A DNA stretch of 64,000 bases from an uncultured Bacteroides sp. (GCF_937912035.1 NZ_CALDPF010000010.1:1-64000), one strand, 5' to 3'; shown: positions 34,688 through 44,954, counted from the first letter of the stretch. Notes: generated from the sequence alone by a model not told the origin. Program-made: numbers and translations.

Positions 34688-35473
34688 TTAGAGTTTAAGG
34701 CTGTTTGCTTTTGTTTCCTTCCGGGATGGAGAGAGTGAAATGGCACGCTCAATGGACTGTCTGTCCACCACCTTCTGATATTCCCAACGGTTCTTGTCAG
34801 TCATGACAAGGCCAAGGTATTCAGGATGAATCTCGTCATAGCGGAGCTTCTGCTGCCTTTCCCATTCCTTCATGTCACCCTTGATAAGCCTGAATCCCTG
34901 CTGCTCCTTCAGGTCAATGCCGATTGAAACCTTCTCACCGCCCACATTCAGTTCAACCGGTTTTCCCTCCCGTACCTGCTGCTTCTGCTGCATACCCAGT
35001 TCAATGTCGTTCACCTTCTCCATGTCCTTCAGACGCTGCTCCAGCTTGATATCTGTAACACGTCTGTGAATGACGGATTTTGTTTCCGGATCAAGCTGTA
35101 GATACTGCTGAGTCTTTTCACCGTTTACGTTGACCGCCTTCTGTATTACCTCACCTCTGGCCAGACGTTCAGCCTCCTGCTGAGTGAGATTGAGAACCTT
35201 GTTACGTTGCCTATCCAGTTCGGCACGTACCGGATAGGCAATCAGAGCCGGAGCACCGTTTTTGTCTGTAGTCATCTGAAGCTTCATCGGCATGGTGATG
35301 ATACTTCCGTTCCTTGCGTTGATGGATACCTGCATGATGGGAGTCACTTCACCTGCCTTCAGCTTTTCCTTCACTTCCATGGGTAAGCTGTCCGCCTTTT
35401 CACGATCGATACCCAGTATTGCCAGTTTTTCGTATGGCATCAAATCGGACTGATTTCTGTTGTACATTTCCAT
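34688..35473 (-). CDS. DUF4099/DUF3945-type protein
   Basis: The 261-aa product starts with MPYEKLAILGIDREKADSLP, typical of DUF4099, then DUF3945-like blocks (EAERLARGEVIQKAV, GFRLIKGDMKEWERQQ). These domains are confined to Bacteroidetes mobile elements. It is 11 nt upstream of the MutS-like gene and starts this left-hand operon segment. Function is unknown. Confidence 0.75.
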   Translation of the reverse strand: MEMYNRNQSDLMPYEKLAILGIDREKADSLPMEVKEKLKAGEVTPIMQVSINARNGSIITMPMKLQMTTDKNGAPALIAYPVRAELDRQRNKVLNLTQQEAERLARGEVIQKAVNVNGEKTQQYLQLDPETKSVIHRRVTDIKLEQRLKDMEKVNDIELGMQQKQQVREGKPVELNVGGEKVSIGIDLKEQQGFRLIKGDMKEWERQQKLRYDEIHPEYLGLVMTDKNRWEYQKVVDRQSIERAISLSPSRKETKANSLKL

Positions 35474-35493
35474 ATTACTGTAATTAAGCTGTT

Positions 35494-35514
35494 ATATTTG
35501 CGGTTCTAACCGCC
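35494..35514 (+). promoter_or_regulatory. Promoter and dyad of the glucosaminidase gene
   Basis: TATATTTG (35494-35501) is an exact -7 box. The dyad GCGGTT-CT-AACCGC (35501-35514) starts at its last base. Transcription should start near 35508, which rules against an ATG at 35518 and supports ATG 35557. Confidence 0.6.
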
Positions 35515-35556
35515 TGAATGCCACAAATGTATTTACGGCAATCCCCTGAAAAAGAA

Positions 35557-36201
35557 ATGCGCAACACTATTCTGATTTCACTGATGTTAATGCTGCTGCC
35601 GATAAGCGTATCGGCACAGTTCTATACGATAACCAGAGATTCGGGAATTTTGCCAACAGAAAGACGAAAAGAGGCCTATAAGCATGTAGGAAAGGATGTT
35701 ACAGAAGGGGAAAAGAATAAGATAATAGTAAATGATACCCCGACAGTTAGACCTGACAATCAGAATAAATCAGAAGATAACAGCCGGAATAGTGACAGAA
35801 AAGCATCCCTGAAAACAGAACAACAGCAAAAGAAAACAGATGATATTACTAAATCAGAAAACAATCTTCCTGAACTTACCATCCCTAACCTTTATAAAGA
35901 AATCATAAGAAACAGAATCTTATACCCCAAAATCGTATTGGCTCAGGCTATACTGGAGACCGGATGGTTCCGTTCTTCAGTATGTCGGAATAAACACAAT
36001 CTTTTTGGACTTACCAATCCACGTACAGGGAAATACTATGAATTCAATCATTGGACGGAAAGTGTCAGAGCTTATTACACTAAAGTGCAATATAAGTACA
36101 AAGGTGGAAACTATTTGCTTTGGCTTGATGAGATTGGGTATGCGGAAGATCCAAGGTATGTTTATGAAATTATTAAGATATTGAAAAGTTCCTTTAATTA
36201 G
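35557..36201 (+). CDS. Secreted glucosaminidase (FlgJ-type lysozyme-like)
   Basis: From ATG 35557 the protein begins with a signal peptide (NTILISLMLMLLPISVSAQ). It then has a long polar, probably disordered linker and a glucosaminidase domain (ILYPKIVLAQAILETGWFRS, KHNLFGLTN). Such enzymes open peptidoglycan for T4SS assembly. It is on the opposite strand from the tra genes with its own promoter. Confidence 0.85.
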   Translation: MRNTILISLMLMLLPISVSAQFYTITRDSGILPTERRKEAYKHVGKDVTEGEKNKIIVNDTPTVRPDNQNKSEDNSRNSDRKASLKTEQQQKKTDDITKSENNLPELTIPNLYKEIIRNRILYPKIVLAQAILETGWFRSSVCRNKHNLFGLTNPRTGKYYEFNHWTESVRAYYTKVQYKYKGGNYLLWLDEIGYAEDPRYVYEIIKILKSSFN

Positions 36202-36498
36202 TATATAATTATGAGCATGTTTAGAAATTGACTAAGACTTCAAGTTCAAATACTCAAATATGAGTGGAGGCTTAATTGAAATATCATACAAAGAGTCGAT
36301 TAACCTTCAAAAGTAATTCTTTATATTTACATGCTATATCAATAAAAAGTTATGGATAGCTATCTCAGTTGAATTTAAGTTTAGAAAAACAAAAATTCTA
36401 ATAAGAGAAAGTTTACAAAAAGAAGAGCAAGTCAAATTGTTCCATCTTTTCAGTATTAATCATTATGAGATTCAGAGAAATATTATAACTATTGAAAT
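36202..36498. other. AT-rich spacer before the DUF262 pair
   Basis: No gene is visible. It is markedly AT-rich and marks the boundary between the glucosaminidase gene and the DUF262 defence pair. A TATATTTA sequence near 36326 is a weak promoter match. No repeats at its edges were noticed. Confidence 0.4.
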
Positions 36499-38439
36499 AT
36501 GAATAACCTCATTTATAATACCCAATACTTGTTTCAGCATTTTTTAAAGGAACGAAATTGTGAGTACTTCAATATTCCAGAATATCAACGTGGTTATAAA
36601 TGGACTTCCAATAACGTAATGCAGCTTTTAGATGACTTGTATAACTTTAGCAAGAAAAGAAACAATGAAGAATTTTACTGCTTGCAAAACATAACTCTTA
36701 CAAAAGAGAGCGTTGAAGGGAAAACATATATGAATGTCATTGATGGCCAGCAACGACTAACGACATTGTTTATAATCCTTTCCTTCATGCAACGCAATCT
36801 TGCAGATAAGATAATACCGGTTGATTCGAATATATTCAAATACTCCGTCAGAGATTCAACCAATAAGTTCTTAAAAGAGAAAATTCAGACCGGCTATTTG
36901 TGGATGAGTGACATTGAACCTAATGATGCAGAAAGCAAAGACCAGTTCTATATCATGGAAGTAGCAAAGAGTGTAAAAGAATGGTTTGATAATCATCCCA
37001 ATGAACTGTACCCTGATATAATTCTTAACCATATCAAACTTATAGTCAACGAAGTGAAATCCGGTGAAGAAGAAACGGTCTTTGCAAGTTTAAATGGAGG
37101 TAAAGTAGACCTTGATGGTGCTGATTTGGTAAGAGCAATTCTGATAACAAGAGCAGCCAGGCAAAAATATCCGACCATTATATCGCAAAAGACCATCAAC
37201 CAGTTTACTAATGACGATATAGATTTTAATATTAATATCAAAGTATCATCTAATGGTAAAATACATGAATATCGTGTAAAACTCGGTGTAGAGATAGATA
37301 AAATGAACCTCTGGTGGTCACAAAAAGATGTGAGAGCATATTTTGAGCAGCTTTTACCTAATAGAATTGAACGTAACCGTTCATTCAATTATAGTGATTA
37401 CCCTATAGACTTGCTTTATTATGCCTTTTTCGAAGCATTTAAGTCAACATTATTCAATGAACAAGAGAAAAATAGAGACTTAAATTTAAAACATTTTGAA
37501 AACGGAATAGATTTTAACAGTCGCCCAGAAGATGATCATCTTGAATTATATAAAGAATTGCAGGAACTTCATTTGACGCTTGTAGACTGGTACAATGACT
37601 CTGAAATTTATAATCTTGTTGGGTACCTTATGTACAATTTCAAGAGTGATATCATCACCTTTGAGTTACTGTACAAAATATGGAAAGATGCTAGGGGAAA
37701 AGCTGATTTCAAAGAAAAAATCAAACGTCTGATACGATATCAGTTGGCCTCTCTTTATGGAGAAATGGAAAGAGGTGAAATCAATCTTCTCAGCATACTA
37801 AATGGTGATATAAATGAAGCATTGGAAGAAAATTTGAGAAATCTTCGAAAAGATATTCTCAATACTTCAACTATGAACTGGTATAATAGTGATATTACCC
37901 TTAAACTTTTACCCTTACTTGATATTCTGCCACATACAATACAGAAGGGAAAGAAAACAAATAAAGTAATAAAGCCTTTGAAACAGCAATATTTTAAAAG
38001 AACGCCTTCAGAAGATAAAGAACATGTACGCTCACAAACAAGACAACTTGATGAAGAATCTATGACTCAAGAAGACGTAGAGCTTTTAATTGAAGAAAAC
38101 AGAAGGGGATTGAATTCTATCGGAAATATTGTACTATTGCATGAAAGCATAAATAAAAGCTACAAAAACAAAAAACTAATAATGAAGATGGTCAGAATAT
38201 ACAGCGAACACTTAATGGACGATGTTAATGCTTATATACGGCCACATACATTGGATGTATTTATGTCAAAAATGAGAAATATCAATGAGAACGGGATTGA
38301 TGAGGATGAGATATTTTGGTCAGATGAAGATATTAAACGAACAGCAATCAGCATAGACTCAAGCCTTGCTGATTATCTTTCATTCCCTGAACTTACGGAT
38401 AATAAAAAATTGGAGGAAAACTGTCATGACAATGGATAA
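36499..38439 (+). CDS. DUF262/DUF1524 protein (GmrSD-like), first of a pair
   Basis: The N-terminal DUF262 domain shows IPEYQRGYKW and DGQQRLTTL near residue 82, the NTP-hydrolysing ParB-like motif of GmrS. The C-terminus resembles the DUF1524 His-Me finger nuclease of GmrD: EHVRSQTRQLDEES near 507 and SIGNIVLLHESINKSYKNKK near 540. GmrSD enzymes are type IV restriction systems against modified phage DNA. At 646 aa it is full length. It is strongly AT-rich relative to the tra genes. The next gene overlaps its end. Confidence 0.85.
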   Translation: MNNLIYNTQYLFQHFLKERNCEYFNIPEYQRGYKWTSNNVMQLLDDLYNFSKKRNNEEFYCLQNITLTKESVEGKTYMNVIDGQQRLTTLFIILSFMQRNLADKIIPVDSNIFKYSVRDSTNKFLKEKIQTGYLWMSDIEPNDAESKDQFYIMEVAKSVKEWFDNHPNELYPDIILNHIKLIVNEVKSGEEETVFASLNGGKVDLDGADLVRAILITRAARQKYPTIISQKTINQFTNDDIDFNINIKVSSNGKIHEYRVKLGVEIDKMNLWWSQKDVRAYFEQLLPNRIERNRSFNYSDYPIDLLYYAFFEAFKSTLFNEQEKNRDLNLKHFENGIDFNSRPEDDHLELYKELQELHLTLVDWYNDSEIYNLVGYLMYNFKSDIITFELLYKIWKDARGKADFKEKIKRLIRYQLASLYGEMERGEINLLSILNGDINEALEENLRNLRKDILNTSTMNWYNSDITLKLLPLLDILPHTIQKGKKTNKVIKPLKQQYFKRTPSEDKEHVRSQTRQLDEESMTQEDVELLIEENRRGLNSIGNIVLLHESINKSYKNKKLIMKMVRIYSEHLMDDVNAYIRPHTLDVFMSKMRNINENGIDEDEIFWSDEDIKRTAISIDSSLADYLSFPELTDNKKLEENCHDNG

Positions 38440-40531
38440 ATTAAATATAAAAGAACTATTGGAAGGATTCAACTTTGTTGTCCCTGAAATTCAACGTGAG
38501 TATGTTTGGGGAGCAGTCAAGAACAAACGTGTATTAATTCAATTTTTAAAAGATCTTGATCAGAAACTTTCACAGGGAGATGCTAATATAGGTTTTTTAT
38601 ATTCCTACAAGTCAGGGGCAGAACATTATCTTATAGATGGACAGCAACGTTATACCACTATTCTGTTGCTTTGTTATTATCTTGCTGTAGATGAGGGAAA
38701 GGATAATCTGGCACATTTTATTGACATGTTAAAACTCAATCAGAATATTCAGGCATTCTCCTACCGTGTACGCTCTTATACAGAGTCATTTCTTCAAAAT
38801 CTTTTTAAATCTGGAATAAAAAATGCAGATGCAGTAACTGACCAGACGTGGTATAAAAGAGATTATAAAGACGATACCACTATAACGTCTATGATAGGAG
38901 CATTATCTGTATTTGAGGCAGAACTAAAGAATTGCTGTAACATACAACTTGAAAGAATACTTAATCACGTAACTTTCTGGTACTTTGATGTGGATATGAC
39001 ATCTCAGGGAGAGGAGCTTTATATTACAATGAATAGTCGTGGAGAAAAACTGACAGATTCCGAACAAATTAAGCCCCGTTTATTGAAAGTTTCTGCAAAA
39101 AAAGAGTTCTATGGAAAGAAATGGGATGATTGGGAAGAGTTTTTTTATAAAAAACAGCTTAGGGGTAAAAGGAATATAGATTCAATTGATACAGCGATGA
39201 ATAATATGATAAGAATCGTTCTTGAATTGAAAACCTTACACGAGCATAGTCGTATCAATCCCGTTGAAGATGCTGGACTGATTACCATTGAAGACATTGC
39301 AAAATACATGAATGCTATAATTGAGTTGTATAAAATAAACGATGGAAATTACATACTTGAAATTGCAAGACTGTATGGAGATAGCAAAGAAGATGGTGAC
39401 TTCTATGTCTTAAAAGCCTTACTTACAGAAAGGCTGAAAGATAAGAAAGATTTGTATGAGTATGAACGTGTTTACCAGACTGTTAAGAATCATGTCAGAA
39501 GGAATAAATTAAAAAATTTACCATTTCTAACGTTTTTAAAAGAGTATAAAGAATCTTCTAAGGAGTGGTATGATTACATTCTTACAGAAAAAGAATCTTC
39601 CAGCAATATATTTAATGGACATGAACTGGAAAAAATAAATATTTGCAACAGTTTAGGATACTCAGCCGAAAAAGCAATATGGGAATTGCAGTCACATCCA
39701 TTCTGGAATGGTGAAATCAAGCAAATGATTAACTGGTCTAAGTTAGGAGAAAGTTTTTCACTTGAGAATTTTAAAATCAATAGCCGATGTTTCAATCTCT
39801 TATTTGACCAGAAGCAAGATGTAGGGTGGACAAGTGATTCCGTGCGTCAAGCATTGATTACATATCTTCCTAAATATCCATTGGATGATTGCTTTTTTGG
39901 CTTTACGTCGTCCCAATGGAAGGAAATAATGTATAATAATTCAGATAGATTTCAACAATTTCTACAACTGTTTATTGATATGACTAAGCAAGAACGTAAT
40001 GCAAAGTTGGATGAAATAAAAAGTAGTTATGATGAAAAACCTGAAAATAAATGGGCTGAATTTGTACAACACGATTATTTATTAGGATACTGTAACACCA
40101 AACGTATTCAGTACCGTAATGAATATGGTATAGAATGTGTGCAAAATTGTTATAAGCAGCCTGTATCTGTAAAAAATATGCATCTTTATCATTATTTGAA
40201 AAGTCATTTAAATGAAAATAAAACTCTTTCAAATGGTTGGATATGTTGGATGGATAAAAGTGGATGGAAATCTGTAATCAAAATTTACAATGATAATTAT
40301 CCATTTAGATTTCATATTCAGTACAGAAAGGATCATAATGAACAATATAAGATTAAACTCATATGGAATGGTGATTCTTTATCGGAAGAAGAAAGAAATC
40401 TAGTTGAAACTGTCGGCTTTATTCGAGAGGAAGAAAGATATGTTTTCTATGTGTCGTTAGATATGAGTAATTCATTGAACGTTATTCGTCAAATTGTAAT
40501 AGCATATGATGTCTTTTTAGCAAATAGATAA
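38426..40531 (+). CDS. DUF262 protein (GmrS-like), second of a pair
   Basis: Residues 1-110 are DUF262 again (VVPEIQREYVWG, LIDGQQRYTTILLL near 70). The remaining 590 residues are unlike the first protein and have no clear His-Me nuclease. Start 38426 overlaps the stop of the first gene by 14 nt; ATG 38432 is an alternative. The pair probably works as one restriction system with only one subunit carrying the nuclease. The end overlaps the convergent traX-like gene by 15 nt. Confidence 0.8.
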   Translation: MTMDKLNIKELLEGFNFVVPEIQREYVWGAVKNKRVLIQFLKDLDQKLSQGDANIGFLYSYKSGAEHYLIDGQQRYTTILLLCYYLAVDEGKDNLAHFIDMLKLNQNIQAFSYRVRSYTESFLQNLFKSGIKNADAVTDQTWYKRDYKDDTTITSMIGALSVFEAELKNCCNIQLERILNHVTFWYFDVDMTSQGEELYITMNSRGEKLTDSEQIKPRLLKVSAKKEFYGKKWDDWEEFFYKKQLRGKRNIDSIDTAMNNMIRIVLELKTLHEHSRINPVEDAGLITIEDIAKYMNAIIELYKINDGNYILEIARLYGDSKEDGDFYVLKALLTERLKDKKDLYEYERVYQTVKNHVRRNKLKNLPFLTFLKEYKESSKEWYDYILTEKESSSNIFNGHELEKINICNSLGYSAEKAIWELQSHPFWNGEIKQMINWSKLGESFSLENFKINSRCFNLLFDQKQDVGWTSDSVRQALITYLPKYPLDDCFFGFTSSQWKEIMYNNSDRFQQFLQLFIDMTKQERNAKLDEIKSSYDEKPENKWAEFVQHDYLLGYCNTKRIQYRNEYGIECVQNCYKQPVSVKNMHLYHYLKSHLNENKTLSNGWICWMDKSGWKSVIKIYNDNYPFRFHIQYRKDHNEQYKIKLIWNGDSLSEEERNLVETVGFIREEERYVFYVSLDMSNSLNVIRQIVIAYDVFLANR

Positions 40532-41197
40532 AAAGAATAGATGTATAGGATAGAAAGCATAGAATCCATATTTGGCTATGCTTCCCTGTACAAATCCTCT
40601 TGTTCCGTCATATAGATAAATAATCATGCAGGCCATTACAACACCAATAACCCCATATTGCATCATGAAAGCAAATGTGCAAAAAAATTGCATACCTCTA
40701 CTATATGGGAAAGAGTGTCCATATACATTAAAAAGATAAAATATAACAATAACAAGAATCCCTCTCCACTCATAATCCACTCCAAGCCAGAAAGCGAGTC
40801 CGGCCATGCCAAGCGTCCAAAGGAATCCCAGTACCAGACTACGTTGCAAAAGATTTTCAAGAACCATAAGCGTGGCCACACCCAAAGCCAGTGTAAACAT
40901 CACATTATGTGTCCCGTCAGCACCATTCAGCAGATACCAGGGTATTTCACTGATTACGGCAAAGCCCAGCAGAGTAAAGAAATACCTGTACCTGCTTCTT
41001 GTATGAATAAACCCTTCCGCTATCAGGAAGGCAAACACAGGAAAAGCGATGCGCCCGATACAGCGCATCGTTTCGTATAATACGGTACCGTGCTCCATCA
41101 GATAGAGAGCAATATGGTCTATCACCATGGAAATCATGGCAATGACTTTCAAGGCACTGCCGCTAAGTCCGAATGCCGGTTTTAAGGTCATATTCAT
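40517..41197 (-). CDS. traX: TraX-family membrane protein
   Basis: This is a polytopic membrane protein of about 226 aa with some eight hydrophobic segments and the TraX hallmarks LKVIAMISMVIDHIALYL, RIAFPVFAFLIAEGF and FYAFYPIHLFFL. In F-type systems TraX N-acetylates pilin; here the role may be pilus maturation. It is 11 nt downstream of the coupling protein gene. A start two codons in (MTLK) is equally good. Confidence 0.85.
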   Translation of the reverse strand: MNMTLKPAFGLSGSALKVIAMISMVIDHIALYLMEHGTVLYETMRCIGRIAFPVFAFLIAEGFIHTRSRYRYFFTLLGFAVISEIPWYLLNGADGTHNVMFTLALGVATLMVLENLLQRSLVLGFLWTLGMAGLAFWLGVDYEWRGILVIVIFYLFNVYGHSFPYSRGMQFFCTFAFMMQYGVIGVVMACMIIYLYDGTRGFVQGSIAKYGFYAFYPIHLFFLSIC

Positions 41198-41208
41198 AAA
41201 TTACATAT

Positions 41209-43518
41209 TTAACTGATACCGAGAAGTTCCTTTACCATATCCTCCACTTCCTGGTTCACACGCTTGAAGTTACGGTTGAGCAGGATTTCCTTCTCTTTGT
41301 CGTTCTTGAACTCATATATTTTTGGAAGAGAAACATAGTGCTTTTCCTCGTCCTTAATCTTCTTCATATCAAAGTGTGTCTTGCAGAAATACTTGGTGGT
41401 CTTGAACTCTTCCGACTGCTCGATGTCAAAATGGTCAAGCATACTGTCATCGGTAGCAGTAAAGTCACGTGCCGCCTGTCCGGCCAGCCAGCCTGTTGCC
41501 ATATCCGCAATCTTGGCTGCAGGAACCAGAAAGTCCATCTTCTCAGAGATTGTGGTTGATACCTTGTGGTCATTGATGGAAACGGAGCGTGAAGTCTGCT
41601 TTGCCTTTCCGAACACATCATTCTGTGCCCACTCCAGCGTCTCCTTGTTACGTGCCGCACCCATGAAGATATTACCGCAGGTGGTGATAATCTTCTGCAT
41701 ACCGACCTTGCCGTAGTCAGCCTCCAGCTGAGGAAGCTCCTGGAAACCTAAAGTCACGGCTACCTTGTTGGAACGTGCCGTACCGATAAGACGGTCTATC
41801 TTGTGAAAGTACAGTGTCGGAAGCTCGTCCACGATAATGCTTACCGGGATGTTACCCTTTGAGTTCACCCTTGTAATCAGACGATTCAGAACCAGGGCAT
41901 TGAGCGATCCGATAACCTGTTCCTTTTCCGGGTCATTGGCAATTACCAGATAGCTCGGATTGGCCTTGTCAGAAATCTTCAGGTCAAAATCATCCCCGGT
42001 GAATACCCAGTAGGCTTCCGGAGACACAAGGCGTGCGGCGTTCACACGAAGCGTACCGACCATACCTTCCAGCTGGTCATTCGCCTTGTTTTCATAAGCA
42101 CTCTTAAAAGGAGCCATCAGCGAAGCAATCCTGTCATCCTGCATCAGGATATTGAATACCTGGTCGTATGGCCTTCCCAAGAATGAAAGCACATGCGGCA
42201 TATCCGAGAACTCGCCGGTTACAGTGTCCGGCTCCACCTCATTGCCATGCTCGTCCTCATACCAGCACCTATGAATCAGTATCTTCCTGCCTGTCCTGTC
42301 CTTATAGCTGTATCCGTTCAGGTCAACAAACATACGGTCCTCGTCAGTCGATACGTCATTGCCGTTCTCATCCACGAAATCAAGCACCACGTTACCGTCC
42401 TTGTCGATGGCATTGAAGTCATCCCAGTTGCGTATGACAATCTCCAGCTTCATTCCCTCCAGTGATATGAAACGCTTCAGTTTCCTGCCGTTCCTGAATC
42501 CGACCGGATGGAAGTTTACAAAGAAATAGATGATGGCTGCCAGGAAGTTTTCCGCAGAGTTGGTGAAGAAGGCTTCCGATCCGCCCTTCTTCTCTCCACC
42601 TCCCTTGTTGAGCGAGGCCAAAAGAGTAGCCGCCGTTTCAGAAGCGGCAGCCAAATCCGGGATATATTTCCGCTGAATCGGATTGATACGGTTGGAGTAT
42701 TCCACATCGGTAAAATTTACTATACGGAATCCGCAGTTCTGAGGCAGTTTACCGGCTTTCCTGTTCTTGCAGTACTGATAGAAAAGCGTCTGTGCAAGTG
42801 TCGGAAACTTGAAGTCATATACCATCATGGCAAATCCCTTTGCTGAGTGCTGCCTGATGAACGGGTCAATGATACCGAAAGACTTACCCGACCCCGGCGT
42901 ACCCAGTACAATCGTACCACGGAACGGATTGATGATATTGATCCATCCTCTGTGCATCTTCTTTTTCCAGTAGTATATCATCGGAATGTTTACCGAGTAA
43001 TCGTTGCTGACCAGCGTTTCCGACTGCTGGAACGATTCGTTCTCAAAATTGAAACGGTCCTCACCAACCTTGTAGTTGTAATATTTGGCAATACTGTCCA
43101 GTCCCTGATGTACCAGCATGGTACCCACCACCGAACAGACCGCATACAGAAGACGGTTGGCCGGAAATCCCAGCCAGCTGAATCCGAAACTCATGTCATG
43201 GAATACAAAACAAAGCCCCACAAGCGTCAGACCGGCAAGCACGGGATAGATAACCATTGTCCTTACATTGAATTTCAGGGACTTTTCAGCCTTTGTGCCG
43301 ATACAGACAATACAGATGCATATCAGTTCGGCCACCTTGCATCCCGATACGGAATTGAATACCCTGAACCGTGCTAGCAGGTCGAGTACGAACTGAGTAA
43401 CCCTGTTGTCAGCCGTAACAGGCAGGTTCATGATGATTTCAATAATAAGAAAGATATAGATGCAGCTCCTGAAGTAGTTGTACATCTGCTGCTGTTCCCT
43501 TGTTTCCTCAAATGCCAT
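41209..43518 (-). CDS. Type IV coupling protein (VirD4/TraG-like)
   Basis: The coupling protein brings the relaxosome to the secretion channel. N-terminal membrane helices (IFLIIEIIMNL; VLAGLTLVGLCFVF; LLYAVCSVVGTMLV) precede the P-loop LGTPGSGKSFGI near 206. Walker B IIVDELPTLYF is near 560, followed by GFQELPQLEADYG, a coupling-protein motif. At 769 aa it is full length. It follows traO-like and precedes traX in the minus-strand operon. Confidence 0.9.
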   Translation of the reverse strand: MAFEETREQQQMYNYFRSCIYIFLIIEIIMNLPVTADNRVTQFVLDLLARFRVFNSVSGCKVAELICICIVCIGTKAEKSLKFNVRTMVIYPVLAGLTLVGLCFVFHDMSFGFSWLGFPANRLLYAVCSVVGTMLVHQGLDSIAKYYNYKVGEDRFNFENESFQQSETLVSNDYSVNIPMIYYWKKKMHRGWINIINPFRGTIVLGTPGSGKSFGIIDPFIRQHSAKGFAMMVYDFKFPTLAQTLFYQYCKNRKAGKLPQNCGFRIVNFTDVEYSNRINPIQRKYIPDLAAASETAATLLASLNKGGGEKKGGSEAFFTNSAENFLAAIIYFFVNFHPVGFRNGRKLKRFISLEGMKLEIVIRNWDDFNAIDKDGNVVLDFVDENGNDVSTDEDRMFVDLNGYSYKDRTGRKILIHRCWYEDEHGNEVEPDTVTGEFSDMPHVLSFLGRPYDQVFNILMQDDRIASLMAPFKSAYENKANDQLEGMVGTLRVNAARLVSPEAYWVFTGDDFDLKISDKANPSYLVIANDPEKEQVIGSLNALVLNRLITRVNSKGNIPVSIIVDELPTLYFHKIDRLIGTARSNKVAVTLGFQELPQLEADYGKVGMQKIITTCGNIFMGAARNKETLEWAQNDVFGKAKQTSRSVSINDHKVSTTISEKMDFLVPAAKIADMATGWLAGQAARDFTATDDSMLDHFDIEQSEEFKTTKYFCKTHFDMKKIKDEEKHYVSLPKIYEFKNDKEKEILLNRNFKRVNQEVEDMVKELLGIS

Positions 43519-43538
43519 ACGCCGTAAAATTTATATTG

Positions 43539-44012
43539 TCAGAGAGGAATCTTTATACCCAACAACAGACCGTTGCGGAAGGTATCCCCATGCAGGAAGT
43601 TCACATTGTTCTTTTGTATGACAGAGAACTCCAGTCCGCTGCGGAACACATAGCTGTATTCAAATCCGGCCTCCAGCCCGAAGAAGAACTTCTTCTGTAC
43701 CGCACCGAACTGAGGCCCAAGACGAAGGCGCATCATGCCGTTCTTGTACCGTGCCAGACGGTGTTTGTAAACCATACCGCCATCCCAGAAATATCCTTTC
43801 CAGAAATTGTGACATACCGGTTTCTGCCAGTGATTCCCGACCTCACCATATACTTCGACCGCATTTCCGTATGAAAGCGGATACTCATAACCCAAAGTAG
43901 CATTCAGCGTACTTGGAAAAAGGAATCCGGCATTGACGGAAACCTTTCCGGTCTGTGCCGATGCACCGATGAATGCAACCGAGCACAACAGAATGAACAG
44001 AATCTTCTTCAT
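43539..44012 (-). CDS. TraO-like small outer-membrane protein
   Basis: A signal peptide (KKILFILLCSVAFIGASAQ) is followed by alternating hydrophobic strands ending in LLLGIKIPL, as in a small beta-barrel. Position directly after the traN-like gene matches TraO of Bacteroides conjugative transposons. Sequence alone does not settle the name. It starts 3 nt after the traN-like stop. Confidence 0.6.
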   Translation of the reverse strand: MKKILFILLCSVAFIGASAQTGKVSVNAGFLFPSTLNATLGYEYPLSYGNAVEVYGEVGNHWQKPVCHNFWKGYFWDGGMVYKHRLARYKNGMMRLRLGPQFGAVQKKFFFGLEAGFEYSYVFRSGLEFSVIQKNNVNFLHGDTFRNGLLLGIKIPL

Positions 44013-44015
44013 GGT

Positions 44016-44903
44016 CTATCTTTTTATGGAATGATCAATATAATGGTAGGGGTAATAGTCGGCACCGTCCAGAATATCCGAGTCGAAGCCGTCTGCATTG
44101 AGAATATCCTCATACTCGATGGTGAGTACCACCACACGTCCGCTTATCTGGTTCTCGGAAATCTCCAGACGGAGCACCTTCTCTTCAGGGAAAGTCAGTT
44201 TCGGAATCACAAGTACATTTCTGTAGTCCTTTTTGAACTTACGGGTGTTGTTCATGGAGAATACTGGAGTAAGCTCTATGGTCTGTGAATTGGTTGCCTT
44301 TGTTTCCTTTTTGTCAGTAAGTTTTACCCTGATTTCTTCAATGTCGTATGCAATTCTGGTCCTGTTCTTCAGCGTATAGTCCAGAAAGAAATAGTCACCA
44401 ATGGAATAGATATTGTTGATGTATGCCCTGATTCCGTTTTTATTGGATACAATCTGGTTGAACTTTCTTCTGCTTCCATAGACAACCCAGGCATATCGTG
44501 CAATCTCAGCCATCGGCATGGAAACCTCCGGATTGATATAGGACTGTGTCTCATTGTAAGATACATTGTAGATGGTAGAAGCATATTTGGGTGATTCGGT
44601 ATAGAGGATGTCATACTGGGCGATATGACGCTCACCGATAATGGTTAGTGTACCCAGCAGTTCGTTTTCCTTGTAACATTCAGATAATATGGAATCATTC
44701 TCCAGATAAGGCTTGATGCGGACGATATTGTCCGTACACTGATTGCCTATAATTTTAGTAGTGGAAATATCCACCATTTTGATGTTTTCGGGCATGACAA
44801 TGTGCGTGGTCACTTCCCGGTTGATGTATATCTTCTCGTTGGCCGACATATGTACGGCTATGCCTGTGATAAAGCATATTATCAGAATAATTCTAGTTTT
44901 CAT
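44016..44903 (-). CDS. traN: TraN (DUF4138, VirB9-like)
   Basis: The 295-aa product has a signal peptide (ILIICFITGIAVHMSA) and a beta-rich body typical of DUF4138. The N-terminal VTTHIVMPENIKMVDISTTKIIG matches the VirB9-type strand order, and the C-terminal half carries FFLDYTLKNRTRIAYDIEEIRV. It would form the outer-membrane core of the T4SS with TraM. It lies between traM and the traO-like gene. Confidence 0.8.
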   Translation of the reverse strand: MKTRIILIICFITGIAVHMSANEKIYINREVTTHIVMPENIKMVDISTTKIIGNQCTDNIVRIKPYLENDSILSECYKENELLGTLTIIGERHIAQYDILYTESPKYASTIYNVSYNETQSYINPEVSMPMAEIARYAWVVYGSRRKFNQIVSNKNGIRAYINNIYSIGDYFFLDYTLKNRTRIAYDIEEIRVKLTDKKETKATNSQTIELTPVFSMNNTRKFKKDYRNVLVIPKLTFPEEKVLRLEISENQISGRVVVLTIEYEDILNADGFDSDILDGADYYPYHYIDHSIKR

Positions 44904-44954
44904 ATTCTACTATTATATTTTGATGACATTAAGATTTATATTGAAAAACTGCAC

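Noticed and set aside
41338..43377. Several long open frames opposite the coupling protein gene
   Set aside because: They are antisense to a clear ATPase gene and have no domain motifs; long antisense frames are expected in GC-richer coding DNA.
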